64,000 bases of DNA from Polyangiaceae bacterium (GCA_016712345.1 JADJRH010000001.1:2480001-2544000); one strand, 5' to 3'; shown: positions 24,557-34,647, counted from the first letter of the stretch. The notes: generated by a model not told the origin, from the sequence alone. Translations and numbers: made by a program.

Positions 24557-27511
24557 TTAGAGTTTCCAAAACGCCAGGTGACCGTTGCCAAGCGTCAACA
24601 CGGTGTTGCTATCTTTTGCAAATCCAACCCCGTCTTCAACACTCCACTTAGAATGAACAACCCATTTCAACTGGCCCGTTGTCACGTTCCAGACGCGGAT
24701 CGTTCGGTCTTTCGAAGCAGTGGCAAGCAGAGTATTGTCAGGTGAAAAGGCCAACGCCGTGACTTTATCCTGGCCCTCAAAAATATGGGCAACCGCACCC
24801 TTTTCAATATTCAAGATCACACCCCCTCCCTCACCCGACGCAGCGAGCCACTTTTTGTCAGGAGAAAACGCAAGTTGAGAAGGTGTACCCAAGAGCCCTG
24901 ACAACGCCTTCCCTTCTCGAATTCCGAAAGAGTCGACCAGCAGCAACTTTGCACCATTTTCTGTGCCGTACGCTGCCAACCCGCCGTCTGCCGAGGCGGC
25001 AAACACCTGACTATACCTATATGGAAGGTCGGCCCCGACTTTCGACCCTTTTCTATACAAACGCTTGTTGCTCCCCAGGCACAAAATGTCGTCTTTGGGC
25101 GCAAGCGCTCCAAATTTGCATGGGTCTGGCAAAGCAACGGTAGAGTCTTGTTTCTGAGTTGCGCCGATTATAATCGCCTCTGCGTGATCGCGGGAAGACG
25201 GTTCGGCGATAATCAATAACCTTCCAGACGCATGAAAACGCACCGATTCAATGTTGGACGAAACGACAGAAGTGCGTTTAATGCTGCCATTTAAAGTATC
25301 AAGAATTTGGGCCTTTTGTTCAAAGCCTTGCCCTACCACGGCCGCCTGCGCGCCGTCGGCGGACACTGTCATGCGAGTGTATGGATCCAGTCGAATGTGC
25401 CGCTCGGCGACGTCAATTTTGATAACGCTGTTTTCTAAAAACACCTCCGGATCAATCGTACTCAGATCGGCCAACCCTTTCAGATCGACTACCTTCGTGC
25501 CAAACAATTCTCCCGTTGTTGATGCCGGTCGCGGCGCGGCGAACATCCTGGCGACGCCGCTTGAATAACCCACGCCCACTTTGGAACCGTCGGCTGAAAA
25601 TTGGATATCCAACACTTTGTCGAATTTGTCGTCACGCGCCCAAAAAGGCACCTTTGGAGTGAGAAACCCGGATATCTTTGCGACCTGTGCGCCGCTCGAC
25701 AGCGATCGGACGGCAATGTGGTCACCCCGATCGGTGAGAAACGTTCCACCCGTTGGGCTGAAAGAAGACGGCCAACCCACGGTGTCAATTCGTTTTGGGT
25801 CCGCGCCAAAAACCCACGCCCGCGGTTGCCCAAAACCGTCCAATCCGAGCAACCAATTTTGATAAATTCCAATCCGCATTCCACCCTCGCCGACATAACG
25901 CTTTGAGCCGCGAAGCAGCGTTCCGGTGGGTAGATGAATGAGCTGCACAGGATCGGGCCCCATTGCCACAACGTCACGACTTGGGTAAAACGAAGCTGTG
26001 TCCCAGTCCACTTCTGGATAACGGTGTTGCACCTCCCATGTCGCTGTGTTGATGAGCAGCGCTTCGTTTGAATAACGCCCGTCTCTGCCCGAGGGTGAAA
26101 TCATGAGGTATTTACCATCGGGTGAAAAAGCAACACGCGCCGCGTTTTCTCCAACGGTATAATGAGCGCGAACCGTTTTTAAATCGGGGTCAACCACGTA
26201 GGCATCTCCCCAATTGCCTCCAAACGCAACATGACCATGAGGTGAACCTGAAACGCTTGTGACAGAATCAACGAAGCCGAATAAACGCGCCAAAGGTGTG
26301 CGCGTGGTGAGGTTCCAGATAACCGTTGTGCCATCTCTACTACCCGTGATCAATCGGTCACCGGAGAGGGCAACGGCTTGCACATCCCCCAAATGGCCGG
26401 CCGCGGATACCACGGATGTCAAACTGGGTAGGTGGTAAAGCACGCTGTTTTGACCGCCAAACCCCAGCAGCTTCGTCCCGTCGGCTGAAATGGCCTGTTC
26501 TGTAAAGTTACCCTCCAACCGAGCCATTTCGACCTTTTTGGAGGTGTCCAAAACAGAAAGGTAGGGCCCCCTGTGGTTGACGACCAAAAGCGGCGATTTC
26601 CCCACCGACTCAACATCGTGAACATCCCATGCGCCCGGCAGTGTCAGACGGGACTGACTACCCGCCTCAATGTCGCGAAGCACAATGGTTCCATGCGCTT
26701 CACCGGAAGCAATTAATGAGTCAGAACCTTGCAAAAAAGCGCATCCGCGGGCGCCTGACGTTTCATCGGTAAAGAGGGTATAACCCGAGGAGACATCCCA
26801 AAGGCGGAGCTTTCCACTCGAAGCTGCACAAACGCGATTTCCCGATGGGGAGAAAACAACCGTTGCCGCAAACCCGAAGGAGCCAACCGTTTGGAGTTTG
26901 CGCCCCGAAGCAACGTCGAGAACAACAACACTTCCCATGTTGCTTTCAGCATACGCAACTCGTTTGCCGTCGGTGCTGATCGCTACGTTTTCTATACTCA
27001 AGTGAGCATCGGATGCCAACGTCCGAACAATGGATCCATCGGCAGACTTGCACAACAAAAGGTCTTTGTCTGTAACGAGTATAAACGAGGCTCCGTCGGG
27101 TGAAACGGCCAACGCTCGAACTTCATCCTGCTCTTTTTCCCAAACCAACTTTCCAGTGGTTGGATTAATTCTACCAATCTTAGAATAGCTTGCCACAATC
27201 GCAAACGTTGCATCTGAAGACAAAGCGGCATGCCGATGAACACCCAGCGGAGCCGGTGTTCCGTACGTGTCAGGTTCGGTAGAGGGGCTATTGCCAAACG
27301 CTGGAACATACACAGCGCTGGAGCTGAGAAACGCGGGTAGACCCGCCGTCGCAACATCCAATTTCACGGCTTGCGGTCCGGGGACGGCGACGGGTATCGA
27401 CGAAGTGGCCCCGCCTTTGTCTCCATGGGTAGGTTGACTGACCTCCGCGTTTTCACCGGCGGCGCCACATCCGGCGAGAAACGCGAGAAACCAAAGGGTT
27501 TGGCTCTTCAC
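24557..27511 (-). CDS. Large WD40-repeat lipoprotein
   Basis: A protein of 984 residues with GTG 27511 in a GTGA overlap with the upstream gene's stop. The signal sequence FLAFLAGCGAAG has a lipobox (Cys ~15). Two or more WD40/beta-propellers follow: repeats such as LLATASKDRTIRVWNV near the end, LITGSRDGTTVIWNL in the middle, and VCAASSGKLRLWDV in the first third. No enzymatic domain is visible. It is probably a surface-exposed interaction scaffold. The gene is the second of an apparent two-gene unit with a shorter paralogue. Confidence 0.82.
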   Translation of the reverse strand: MKSQTLWFLAFLAGCGAAGENAEVSQPTHGDKGGATSSIPVAVPGPQAVKLDVATAGLPAFLSSSAVYVPAFGNSPSTEPDTYGTPAPLGVHRHAALSSDATFAIVASYSKIGRINPTTGKLVWEKEQDEVRALAVSPDGASFILVTDKDLLLCKSADGSIVRTLASDAHLSIENVAISTDGKRVAYAESNMGSVVVLDVASGRKLQTVGSFGFAATVVFSPSGNRVCAASSGKLRLWDVSSGYTLFTDETSGARGCAFLQGSDSLIASGEAHGTIVLRDIEAGSQSRLTLPGAWDVHDVESVGKSPLLVVNHRGPYLSVLDTSKKVEMARLEGNFTEQAISADGTKLLGFGGQNSVLYHLPSLTSVVSAAGHLGDVQAVALSGDRLITGSRDGTTVIWNLTTRTPLARLFGFVDSVTSVSGSPHGHVAFGGNWGDAYVVDPDLKTVRAHYTVGENAARVAFSPDGKYLMISPSGRDGRYSNEALLINTATWEVQHRYPEVDWDTASFYPSRDVVAMGPDPVQLIHLPTGTLLRGSKRYVGEGGMRIGIYQNWLLGLDGFGQPRAWVFGADPKRIDTVGWPSSFSPTGGTFLTDRGDHIAVRSLSSGAQVAKISGFLTPKVPFWARDDKFDKVLDIQFSADGSKVGVGYSSGVARMFAAPRPASTTGELFGTKVVDLKGLADLSTIDPEVFLENSVIKIDVAERHIRLDPYTRMTVSADGAQAAVVGQGFEQKAQILDTLNGSIKRTSVVSSNIESVRFHASGRLLIIAEPSSRDHAEAIIIGATQKQDSTVALPDPCKFGALAPKDDILCLGSNKRLYRKGSKVGADLPYRYSQVFAASADGGLAAYGTENGAKLLLVDSFGIREGKALSGLLGTPSQLAFSPDKKWLAASGEGGGVILNIEKGAVAHIFEGQDKVTALAFSPDNTLLATASKDRTIRVWNVTTGQLKWVVHSKWSVEDGVGFAKDSNTVLTLGNGHLAFWKL

Positions 27512-29547
27512 GGTGCACCTCGCAAGAGCTGCCGCACGTTCCACACTTCAACAAAGCCGTTGCGCGCTACCGCCAGTTGATCGCCATTTGGACTTGCGGC
27601 GAGCGCTCGAACGAAGGAGCCCGGCCGCAGGATGGAGTGCTCTTTGCCGGTGGTGAGATCTGTGAGCGTGATCTTTCCAGTATAGAAGTGATACCCAGCC
27701 ACCCAACTTCCACCCGGCTCCACCGCAAACTTCTCACCCATTGGAAGGTCAGCCTTTTTTTTACCCGTTGCTAAGTCAAAAAGGAGCGCGGTTTTGTTTT
27801 GGTACAGGTACCCAACGCCGAGCGTTTGGTTGGATGTTTCAACCTGAAGGTTTTGGAGCGGGAGCGTGGCAACGCGGGCACCGCTAGTCAGATCGTGGAA
27901 AACAAGTTCTTTGTCATTTCTGCACCCAACGGCGTTGCCCTTTAGCAACAAATGGTAGATCTCGTTGCACTTGGTTTCCCAGTTGTGTTGGGTGCGGCCT
28001 GTTTTTCCGTCAAGAACATGAAGCGTTCGGTCATACCCTCCGTGTACCACTTTGGACAAATCGGGCGTTATAACAAACGTGTTGGTAAATGTGTACGACG
28101 GTTTTCCACCCACTTCCCAAATGATCTTTCCTGTGGTGAGGTCGGCTCTAAAAAGTGTCTCACCCAAACCAATGAGAGACTTTCCATCGGCCGAAAAAAC
28201 AATTTTTCGGCTGGCGTTAATCCCCCATTGAAACAGGGTAGACTTTTTGGAAAGTGAAGTGACAACAAGTTTTTTTCCGTCGCTGTATGCAAGCAAACCG
28301 TCAGGTCCAAAAGCGACAGATTGCACCGCTAAAAGCGGATTGGGAGTGGGTGCGTGATGAAGTGCGCCGGTGGTAAGGTCCACCGTGTTCACTCCGAGTG
28401 TCCCTGTGACCAAGGCCTGCCGCCCATTGGGCGAAATCACCAATTTTCGTACGTCAGAATCGGACCCGACAAAAGGTTGGACAGACAAGCGCTCTTTCCC
28501 ATCATTGGCGTTGAAAACAAGCACCTTGTTCCCCTGAGCAACGGCAACGCCGCTCCCGTCCGGCAGCAGTTGATACGCGTTGATTCTACCCGGTCGAAGT
28601 GTCACCGATGCGAGGAGACGGCCGGCCGAGTCAAGTTTGAAAAGGCGAAGTACGCACGTGGGTTTGTCGGTATGTTTGGCGTTTAGGGCCAAAAAACCGG
28701 ACTCAACAATCGCCACTTGGTGAAAAACGCCGAGCTGACCGGATACTTCGTCCGAACGGTATACCACTTTGCCCGTGGCCGAGTTGTACACCGTGAGCCC
28801 GTCATTCCAACCATAGCCCACCACTTGCGTTCCATTGGGAAGGTATTTAAAGGCGGCGGGCACTTCCGATTGGGGTGTTTTAGAATCGAAAGCGCTGACC
28901 GATGTTTTTGCCTTGGTATCCCAAATCAATATTTCATTGGGGCGCCCGCCGGCCCACAGTTGATCTCCTGTGGGGCTTATTGCATGGACAACAAGATCTC
29001 CCCCGTCACCCACATCCATATTGAGCACGGTAGAATCGGCGACACTCATACCGCTTGTGCCGAAACGGCGGAGAGTGAGTTGACCCGTTTTTGAAGTAGA
29101 CAAAAAACCATTTAAAAACGGCGTAATTTGATCAACTTCATCATTCGACCCAGCGGTCTTGGTTTGGTCTGAGCTTACCAATGCTCGAAGGGTGGTGCCG
29201 CTTGTCGGATCGACTACCGTGATCCGCGGAGAGCGATCGCCCACCAAAATGGCCGACTCGAATGTGTACACAATGCTTTCGGCGTCGGCTACCGCCTCAA
29301 ACGCCGGGTTTCCAATCACCAAGTCAGGTTGGGGCCCGTCCGCCTCGTGCATCGCGCCGACGGAGGCGGACACGTTGGAAGGGGTTTGAATGTTCGCCAA
29401 CGGGACAGTTGACGCGGATGCCGTTGGGTGGGGCTGAGCCTGAAGTTTGTTGGGAGACGACGGCGCGTGAGCAGCCGGCGATGGTGTACACCCGGCGGTC
29501 AACGTCACACCAATCGCCAATGCGGCGGGGAACAGGAAGTGGCGCAC
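27508..29547 (-). CDS. WD40/beta-propeller lipoprotein
   Basis: A protein of 679 residues, GTG 29547. Signal MRHFLFPAALAIGVTLTAGC ends with lipobox LTAGC. The body has degenerate propeller blades: LWAGGRPNEILIWDTKA, VHGGYDRTLHVLDGKTG, QLAVARNGFVEVWNV. It has the same design as the downstream gene, so the two probably arose by duplication and work together at the cell surface. Function unknown. Confidence 0.8.
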   Translation of the reverse strand: MRHFLFPAALAIGVTLTAGCTPSPAAHAPSSPNKLQAQPHPTASASTVPLANIQTPSNVSASVGAMHEADGPQPDLVIGNPAFEAVADAESIVYTFESAILVGDRSPRITVVDPTSGTTLRALVSSDQTKTAGSNDEVDQITPFLNGFLSTSKTGQLTLRRFGTSGMSVADSTVLNMDVGDGGDLVVHAISPTGDQLWAGGRPNEILIWDTKAKTSVSAFDSKTPQSEVPAAFKYLPNGTQVVGYGWNDGLTVYNSATGKVVYRSDEVSGQLGVFHQVAIVESGFLALNAKHTDKPTCVLRLFKLDSAGRLLASVTLRPGRINAYQLLPDGSGVAVAQGNKVLVFNANDGKERLSVQPFVGSDSDVRKLVISPNGRQALVTGTLGVNTVDLTTGALHHAPTPNPLLAVQSVAFGPDGLLAYSDGKKLVVTSLSKKSTLFQWGINASRKIVFSADGKSLIGLGETLFRADLTTGKIIWEVGGKPSYTFTNTFVITPDLSKVVHGGYDRTLHVLDGKTGRTQHNWETKCNEIYHLLLKGNAVGCRNDKELVFHDLTSGARVATLPLQNLQVETSNQTLGVGYLYQNKTALLFDLATGKKKADLPMGEKFAVEPGGSWVAGYHFYTGKITLTDLTTGKEHSILRPGSFVRALAASPNGDQLAVARNGFVEVWNVRQLLRGAP

Positions 29548-29589
29548 GAGCCGCGTATATCATTGCCAAATGGCAAAAGACAGGGTGAG

Positions 29590-30702
29590 ATGGGTTTCCT
29601 CTTGTTCTCTACCAAGAAGCCGGGCGTGATGGTTTCTCAATCTCTTATTGATAAAGTCTCTTTTCTACCACTGAATGTGCCCCTCAAAACCGCATTTGGA
29701 ATTGCGGGCGGCGTGCAAGCTTCAGCCGAAAATGTTCTTGTCAAAGTGGAGCTGGCCGATGGAACGGTTGGGCTTGGGGAAGCGGCGCCGCTGCCTGCCT
29801 ACAATGGCGAAACGCAGGCGAGCACTCTCCATGCGCTCGAACGTGGGGCGGGTAAGCTTGTGGGGCTTGAAGCGTCCGGTCTGAGGCCCATTGCCAAGAG
29901 GCTCACCCAGCTCTTCCCCCACGCGGCAGCAGCTCAATGCGCTCTTGAAACAGCCGTGTTTGATGCGTTTTGCCGCCAAAAGCGAATGAGCATGTGGTCG
30001 GTTTTCGGCGGGTCTGAAAAAAATTTAGAATCGGACATTACCATTGTGACAGGCACGGTGGATGACGCGTATGCCTTTACAAGTCGGTATGCCGAGCAAG
30101 GTTTTCAAACGTTTAAAATAAAGGTGGGTGGGGGAGATCGTTCTCAGGATCTTGAACGGGTAAAAGCCGTTCGCGACGCCGCTCCAAAAGGGAAGGTGTT
30201 TTTGGACGCCAACGCCTCCCTCTCTGCGCGCGATGCCATTTGGCTTGTGAAGGAGTTGGAAAAGGTAAATATCTTACCACTCTTTTTTGAGCAACCTACC
30301 CATAAAGGTGATTGGGAGGCTTTGTTTGAAGTGGCCAATGTGATTGCCGTTGCTGTGGATGAAAATGTGACAACTCCGGCCGATGCTCTTCATGCGGCGC
30401 GGCTGGGCCCACCCCATTTGATCAACCTAAAAATCATGAAGTCGGGGATAGTCAACTCGCTCGACATTGCGGCTGTGGCGCGCGCGGCTGGAATGGGCCT
30501 CATGGTGGGTGGAAATGTGGAGTCGATACTGGCAATGAGTGTATCGGCGGCGCTTGCGGGCGGGCTTGGAGGGGTAGCACAGGTAGATTTGGACACGCCG
30601 CTTTTCTTTGCGGAAAATCCGTTTGAAGGTGGGTTTACAATGAGCGGGCCTCACATCACCATTGGAGACTCGCCCGGTCACGGAGTGTCGCCGCGCCGTT
30701 GA
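29590..30702 (+). CDS. Dipeptide epimerase-like enolase-superfamily enzyme
   Basis: A protein of 370 residues from ATG 29590, preceded by AGGGTGAG; the Met at 29629 is the alternative. The muconate-lactonizing/epimerase fold is clear: lid-domain GIAGGVQASAENVLVKVEL and GLGEAAPLPAYNGET, the KxK catalytic pair TFKIKVGGG, metal ligands in FLDANAS, PLFFEQPTH and VAVDENVTT, and the second catalytic Lys in NLKIMKSG. The order matches L-Ala-D/L-Glu-type dipeptide epimerases used for peptidoglycan peptide recycling, though the exact substrate cannot be read. It is divergent from the WD40 pair. Confidence 0.9.
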   Translation: MGFLLFSTKKPGVMVSQSLIDKVSFLPLNVPLKTAFGIAGGVQASAENVLVKVELADGTVGLGEAAPLPAYNGETQASTLHALERGAGKLVGLEASGLRPIAKRLTQLFPHAAAAQCALETAVFDAFCRQKRMSMWSVFGGSEKNLESDITIVTGTVDDAYAFTSRYAEQGFQTFKIKVGGGDRSQDLERVKAVRDAAPKGKVFLDANASLSARDAIWLVKELEKVNILPLFFEQPTHKGDWEALFEVANVIAVAVDENVTTPADALHAARLGPPHLINLKIMKSGIVNSLDIAAVARAAGMGLMVGGNVESILAMSVSAALAGGLGGVAQVDLDTPLFFAENPFEGGFTMSGPHITIGDSPGHGVSPRR

Positions 30703-30704
30703 GT

Positions 30705-32801
30705 TTATGGTGCCACGTCAAACAGGGGAAGATCGCTCACTGTGGATGGCAGTTGACCGTCAAACACCACCGACCCGCCGGTTGTCAATTTAAGCGTTCC
30801 ACCAGGAGAATCGGCCGAAAAAGCCACTTCAGCCACGGTGCCGTCGGCGAAATTGACAGTGCCACCAATGGTGCCTCCGGCCGCGGACGGTGCCGTCGAC
30901 GTGATATTGTTTCCGGGAGCAAGCACCATTAAGAAACGCGCTTTCCCGTTGGCGTTGGGGTGGGTCACATCCAGTCGAAACCCACCTTCCATGTCACTGT
31001 CGAGTGACATCCAGTTAAGCACCTGAGATCCCGGGTTGGATGGGTAGAGCGTGCGCACTGCAAGGGTGTTTTGACCACCGACAATGTTCCATCCAGATGT
31101 GGCGTTGGACGCGGCTATGGGCGAGTTGAGTTGCCAGACCGCTTCTGCCGATGGGGAGGTATCTACCCTGTCCATGACGATGTGCGCACCGGGGCCTTTG
31201 AGGAAAAGAACTTCTCTCCCAACCGCTGAGATGGCAGGATGGTTATTATAGATTGGCGTAATGTTGGCCCGAATGTAGAGGAAATCAGCAGTATCGTGAA
31301 GGGCTGCCAGGGTAGACCCGCCGTTTATTTGAGTAACGGTTGTACCGCCGTCCTCTATGCGAACAAGGTTGTGCGCCTCTTCGTTTTGGTAGATTCCTGA
31401 ATGGGAGAAAATGTTTTGATCGTCCCCAAGCCACTCGTTTTGATACACAAGCAGCGAGCCTTGGTCGCGGTGCGCATGGCTTTCTGTGAATGGTCCGGCA
31501 ATAAAGGCTCCCCACGAGGCCGACGTTTCCCAGCTGTTGCGAAAGAAAATGCTCCCGGTGCCCGAGGCGTAGTAACTGGGGTGGAGATCTGACAAGGGCC
31601 GTTTGGCGTGGCTTTCATCGTAGTATAAAAAGTCGTGAATATACATAAACGGTTGACCCATTTCTGGGACCGAACAACTGTCGAGCCAGGTTTGGGCAAC
31701 GTCTGAAAGTGCATCGTTTTTACCGAGCAGATGGGCCAAAACGAGCACGTACATGCGATGGTAGTCAAAAAGGGCCGCGGTACTGTCGCGGGCGTGGTCG
31801 CCGATGGGAGCAATTCTGTCCAGGGTGGGGACAGTGAAGTGGAGGATGTTGGGTAGAGACGCCCGGGTATGACCAGTCAGATCCCAAATGCGCTCACCCG
31901 TGCTCGACTCCCATAGGTCATACAGGTGAAACAAGCTCATCATCGCCACGCCGTACCCGGTGCCTTCACGTGAGCCGCCCCCTTTTAAGTCAGACTCAAA
32001 TGTCGGCACGAGTTGACCTTCTATCTTGTCTTTTCGAAAACGGTCAACCCAGGTTTGCGCCTGATCGTTTTCACCGGAAGTAGCAAGGCCGAGGAGCATT
32101 GTGGCGCGCAAAAACGAGTAATAGTAGTTATTGGATGGATTATCGATAGACCATCCACTCCATGGGTAAGAAACGCCTCCCCACACGGCGTCGTCGGGGT
32201 TCCACACATTCCACACCGCTTGGTTTGCGTAGGTCACCCACCTCGTTTTTTGGTCGGCCGTGAGCGTGTCGTAACACCAGTCATATACAAGCGACAGGTC
32301 GCCGATCACGTCGCCGACGTAGAGGTAACTGTCAAAGGCCACTTCGGCACGTTCACCCATGTTGATAAGCGCTTCTTCAGAAGCAACGTGCACGTCCACC
32401 TCGTCAACCGCATAGGTGCAATACGCAGCGTCCCCGGTGAGAGCGCCGAGCAAAGCGGCAAAATAAGGTTCGAATGCGTACACATTACCATTCATCATGT
32501 GGCCGTCTACCATGTCGCGAAAACGCGAAGCCGCTTGGGTAGACGACGAGAGTGCAGCGCTGAGGCGCGTTTTGTTGGCGTCGTTGAGGTAGATTCGCGG
32601 ATGTTCGGTGGGGATTACAGCACCGCCCTGACCTCCGCCCGAACCTCCCTGGCCCCCATGTCCGGCCGCGCCCGCAGTGGAGGCGCCTGTACCGCCGGAC
32701 CCTCCACCCCCGTTGCCGGTGGAGTTGTCGCCGTCGCAGGCATTGAGAGTGAGAAGAAGAAACGTACCCAAAAATGCGGAACCAAACGGTCGCTTAAGCA
32801 T
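30705..32801 (-). CDS. Heparinase II/III-like lipoprotein (putative polysaccharide lyase)
   Basis: A protein of 698 residues from ATG 32801 (MLKRPFG). Lipobox LTLNAC is followed by a Gly-rich linker (about residues 25-60), then an alpha/alpha-toroid region (about 65-420: WCYDTLTADQKTRWV, NPSNNYYYSFLRATMLLGLA) and a beta-sandwich C-terminal part. The catalytic-type motif ESHAHRDQGSLLVYQNEWLG and the upstream SIFFRNSWETSASWGAF match heparinase II/III-like lyases of family PL. Probably a cell-surface enzyme degrading an acidic polysaccharide. It converges with the epimerase gene with only 2 bp between the stops. Confidence 0.83.
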   Translation of the reverse strand: MLKRPFGSAFLGTFLLLTLNACDGDNSTGNGGGGSGGTGASTAGAAGHGGQGGSGGGQGGAVIPTEHPRIYLNDANKTRLSAALSSSTQAASRFRDMVDGHMMNGNVYAFEPYFAALLGALTGDAAYCTYAVDEVDVHVASEEALINMGERAEVAFDSYLYVGDVIGDLSLVYDWCYDTLTADQKTRWVTYANQAVWNVWNPDDAVWGGVSYPWSGWSIDNPSNNYYYSFLRATMLLGLATSGENDQAQTWVDRFRKDKIEGQLVPTFESDLKGGGSREGTGYGVAMMSLFHLYDLWESSTGERIWDLTGHTRASLPNILHFTVPTLDRIAPIGDHARDSTAALFDYHRMYVLVLAHLLGKNDALSDVAQTWLDSCSVPEMGQPFMYIHDFLYYDESHAKRPLSDLHPSYYASGTGSIFFRNSWETSASWGAFIAGPFTESHAHRDQGSLLVYQNEWLGDDQNIFSHSGIYQNEEAHNLVRIEDGGTTVTQINGGSTLAALHDTADFLYIRANITPIYNNHPAISAVGREVLFLKGPGAHIVMDRVDTSPSAEAVWQLNSPIAASNATSGWNIVGGQNTLAVRTLYPSNPGSQVLNWMSLDSDMEGGFRLDVTHPNANGKARFLMVLAPGNNITSTAPSAAGGTIGGTVNFADGTVAEVAFSADSPGGTLKLTTGGSVVFDGQLPSTVSDLPLFDVAP

Positions 32802-32840
32802 GTTTCCATCATGCCGCAAAATCGGGTCCGGCGGGGCAAA

Positions 32841-33230
32841 ATGTATGGTAGCCTCACCGTCGTGGCGCCGCTCAATGAGTTCAGTTCCAAAGATCTGTTG
32901 GCCGCCGTGCGTCGGCTCCCGGCAAAGGCGCAGGCTGAGCTGGCCGGCGCGTTGCTTTGCGGCGACAGGGGAGTGCCGCCGGCCGGGGTTGAACCGTTGC
33001 TGGGTATGACAGAAGGGGAGCTTCGGGTTCTCGCAGAAGCTGTCGTTTCGCATGGCCACCAACGGAGATTGAAAGTCCTGTTGCGTAAGAACCGAGAGGG
33101 TTCACTGAACGCAGGCGGCGTACTGGAACTTGATAACTTACTCGCGGAATGTGACCGAGTAGCGTTGCTAAAAGCCCGCGCAGAATACACCCTGAGCGTT
33201 ATCCGCGCCAACTCCACAAAAGCTGCTTGA
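32841..33230 (+). CDS. Small protein paired with an HNH endonuclease
   Basis: A protein of 129 residues. ATG 32841 has GCGGGG a few bases upstream; an in-frame ATG at 32811 is possible. It is all-helical in appearance and ends LDNLLAECDRVALLKARAEYTLSV, a pattern found in small genes that precede HNH nuclease genes in cyanobacteria and other phyla. Its stop overlaps the TTG start of the HNH gene (TTGA), which indicates translational coupling. Function unknown; an antidote or a cofactor for the nuclease is a guess. Confidence 0.65.
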   Translation: MYGSLTVVAPLNEFSSKDLLAAVRRLPAKAQAELAGALLCGDRGVPPAGVEPLLGMTEGELRVLAEAVVSHGHQRRLKVLLRKNREGSLNAGGVLELDNLLAECDRVALLKARAEYTLSVIRANSTKAA

Positions 33231-33637
33231 AGCGGCCCGTTATTTCCGCAGCTTTACGTCGCAAGGTGGTTGCCGTCAGCGGTGGGCTTTGCGCTTATTG
33301 CCGAAGTCCACAAGTTTTGATGGGGGTAACTTTTGAGATCGATCACATTCATCCATTTGCCGCGGGCGGAAAAACGACATTTGACAATCTTTGCTTGAGC
33401 TGCCCAACATGCAATCGACATAAAGGCTCGCGCTTACTTTCTGGTCGCTCCGAAGCTCAGCTCTATCATCCTCGGCGTGACAATTGGGAAGAGCATTTTG
33501 AGTGGAGCAATGATGGAGGAATGCTCATCCCCAAAACTGGAGTTGGAGTGCACACGATTGAGGCGCTTCGCATAAACCGACCGGAGATGGTTTTGCTGCG
33601 GCGATATTGGAAAGAAACGGCGACGTTTCGCCGGTAG
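33227..33637 (+). CDS. HNH endonuclease
   Basis: A protein of 136 residues starting with TTG at 33227. The HNH core has CAYCRS, the catalytic EIDHIHPFAAGG, the Asn in TFDNLCLSCPTCN and the last His in RHKGSRL, with two CxxC pairs likely to bind structural zinc. This is the stand-alone McrA-like type seen throughout bacterial genomes, commonly in tandem with a small upstream gene as here. No modification or defence gene is adjacent. Confidence 0.88.
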   Translation: MKRPVISAALRRKVVAVSGGLCAYCRSPQVLMGVTFEIDHIHPFAAGGKTTFDNLCLSCPTCNRHKGSRLLSGRSEAQLYHPRRDNWEEHFEWSNDGGMLIPKTGVGVHTIEALRINRPEMVLLRRYWKETATFRR

Positions 33638-33708
33638 ATCGGGCGACCCTCGGCCCCTCGCTCTTGTGAATTGCGTGCGTGGGTTTTGTCGCGTGGGGAA
33701 AAAGAAGG

Positions 33709-34647
33709 TTAGCCTTCGCCGCCGGCGGCTTTTTTCTCGCGTGGAGCTGGCGCTTTTCGAGGGGTAGAGGCCTTTTTGAGAGGCTTTGCAGACTCAATGT
33801 CAGTCACTGCGGCATTGGACTCTACCGCCGCAGGTTCGGGGCTGTCATTGGCAATGTCGGTTGCCGTCGGCAAACTGCCTTTTTCTTGAAGGCTGCGTTT
33901 GAGCGCCTCAAACAAGTCGATAATTTGAGCCTGCGGCTGTTCTGCCGGAACTGTCACTTCAATACCGGCTGCCTTTTGTTCAACAGCGGCACGAACGCGT
34001 TCACGGTATTCATCCCTGTATTTGTCGGCGCTGAACTTGTCGGTGGACAGCTGTTCAATGAGTTTATCGGCCAACTCCTGCTCGACCGGCTTAAAAGGCA
34101 CATTGGTGGAATACTCCACATCGTCCATGGAGCGAACTTCATCGGCGTAATACACCTGATGCATTACAATGCCGCCTTTGTAAGGCCGAAGCATTACCAA
34201 CTGCTCTTTACCGCGAGCCCCATAGCGGCCAATTGCAACGCGACCGGTGCGCGTCATTGCGTCTGATAACAATGCGTATGCTCGATCACCCCCTTTTCCG
34301 GGGCCGAGAAACACAGTGTTTTCGATATAGATAAAGTCGACCGAACCTTCAGGAACGAACTCGACGATATCGAGACGATCGCTGCGTTCACCGTCGAGCG
34401 CTTTAAGCTCATCTTCAGTGAATGTAACGAACTTGTCTTTAGCAATTTCGTACCCCTTAATGAGGTCTTTGCGCTCCACCACCTCATTATCAATGGGGCA
34501 ATGGTATTGCATCTTCACGCGGCCGCCGCACTTGGGGTGTATAAAATTAAACCCAATGCTTTGTGGCGAAGTTGCCGTGTAAAGCTTGATGGGAATGGAT
34601 ACCAAACCAAACGAAATAGTGCCTGAACCAACGCTGCGCGCAGCCAT
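33709..34647 (-). CDS. ku: Non-homologous end-joining protein Ku
   Basis: A protein of 312 residues, a usual size for bacterial Ku. The ATG at 34647 gives the conserved start ARSVGSGTISFGLVSIPIKLY. The core Ku beta-barrel motifs are present (HPKCGGRVKMQYHCP, KGYEIAKDKFVTFTEDEL, MLRPYKGGIVMHQVYYADEV). The C-terminus is extended and Lys-rich (KPLKKASTPRKAPAPREKKA), typical of the variable DNA-binding tail. Ku normally works with LigD; no ligD is in the window. Confidence 0.96.
   Translation of the reverse strand: MAARSVGSGTISFGLVSIPIKLYTATSPQSIGFNFIHPKCGGRVKMQYHCPIDNEVVERKDLIKGYEIAKDKFVTFTEDELKALDGERSDRLDIVEFVPEGSVDFIYIENTVFLGPGKGGDRAYALLSDAMTRTGRVAIGRYGARGKEQLVMLRPYKGGIVMHQVYYADEVRSMDDVEYSTNVPFKPVEQELADKLIEQLSTDKFSADKYRDEYRERVRAAVEQKAAGIEVTVPAEQPQAQIIDLFEALKRSLQEKGSLPTATDIANDSPEPAAVESNAAVTDIESAKPLKKASTPRKAPAPREKKAAGGEG

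Noticed and set aside
32013..32840. Long upstream extension of the HNH-partner protein across the lipase-like gene
   Set aside because: The extension is antisense to the heparinase-like gene and has no protein-like pattern; a short start at 32841 fits.
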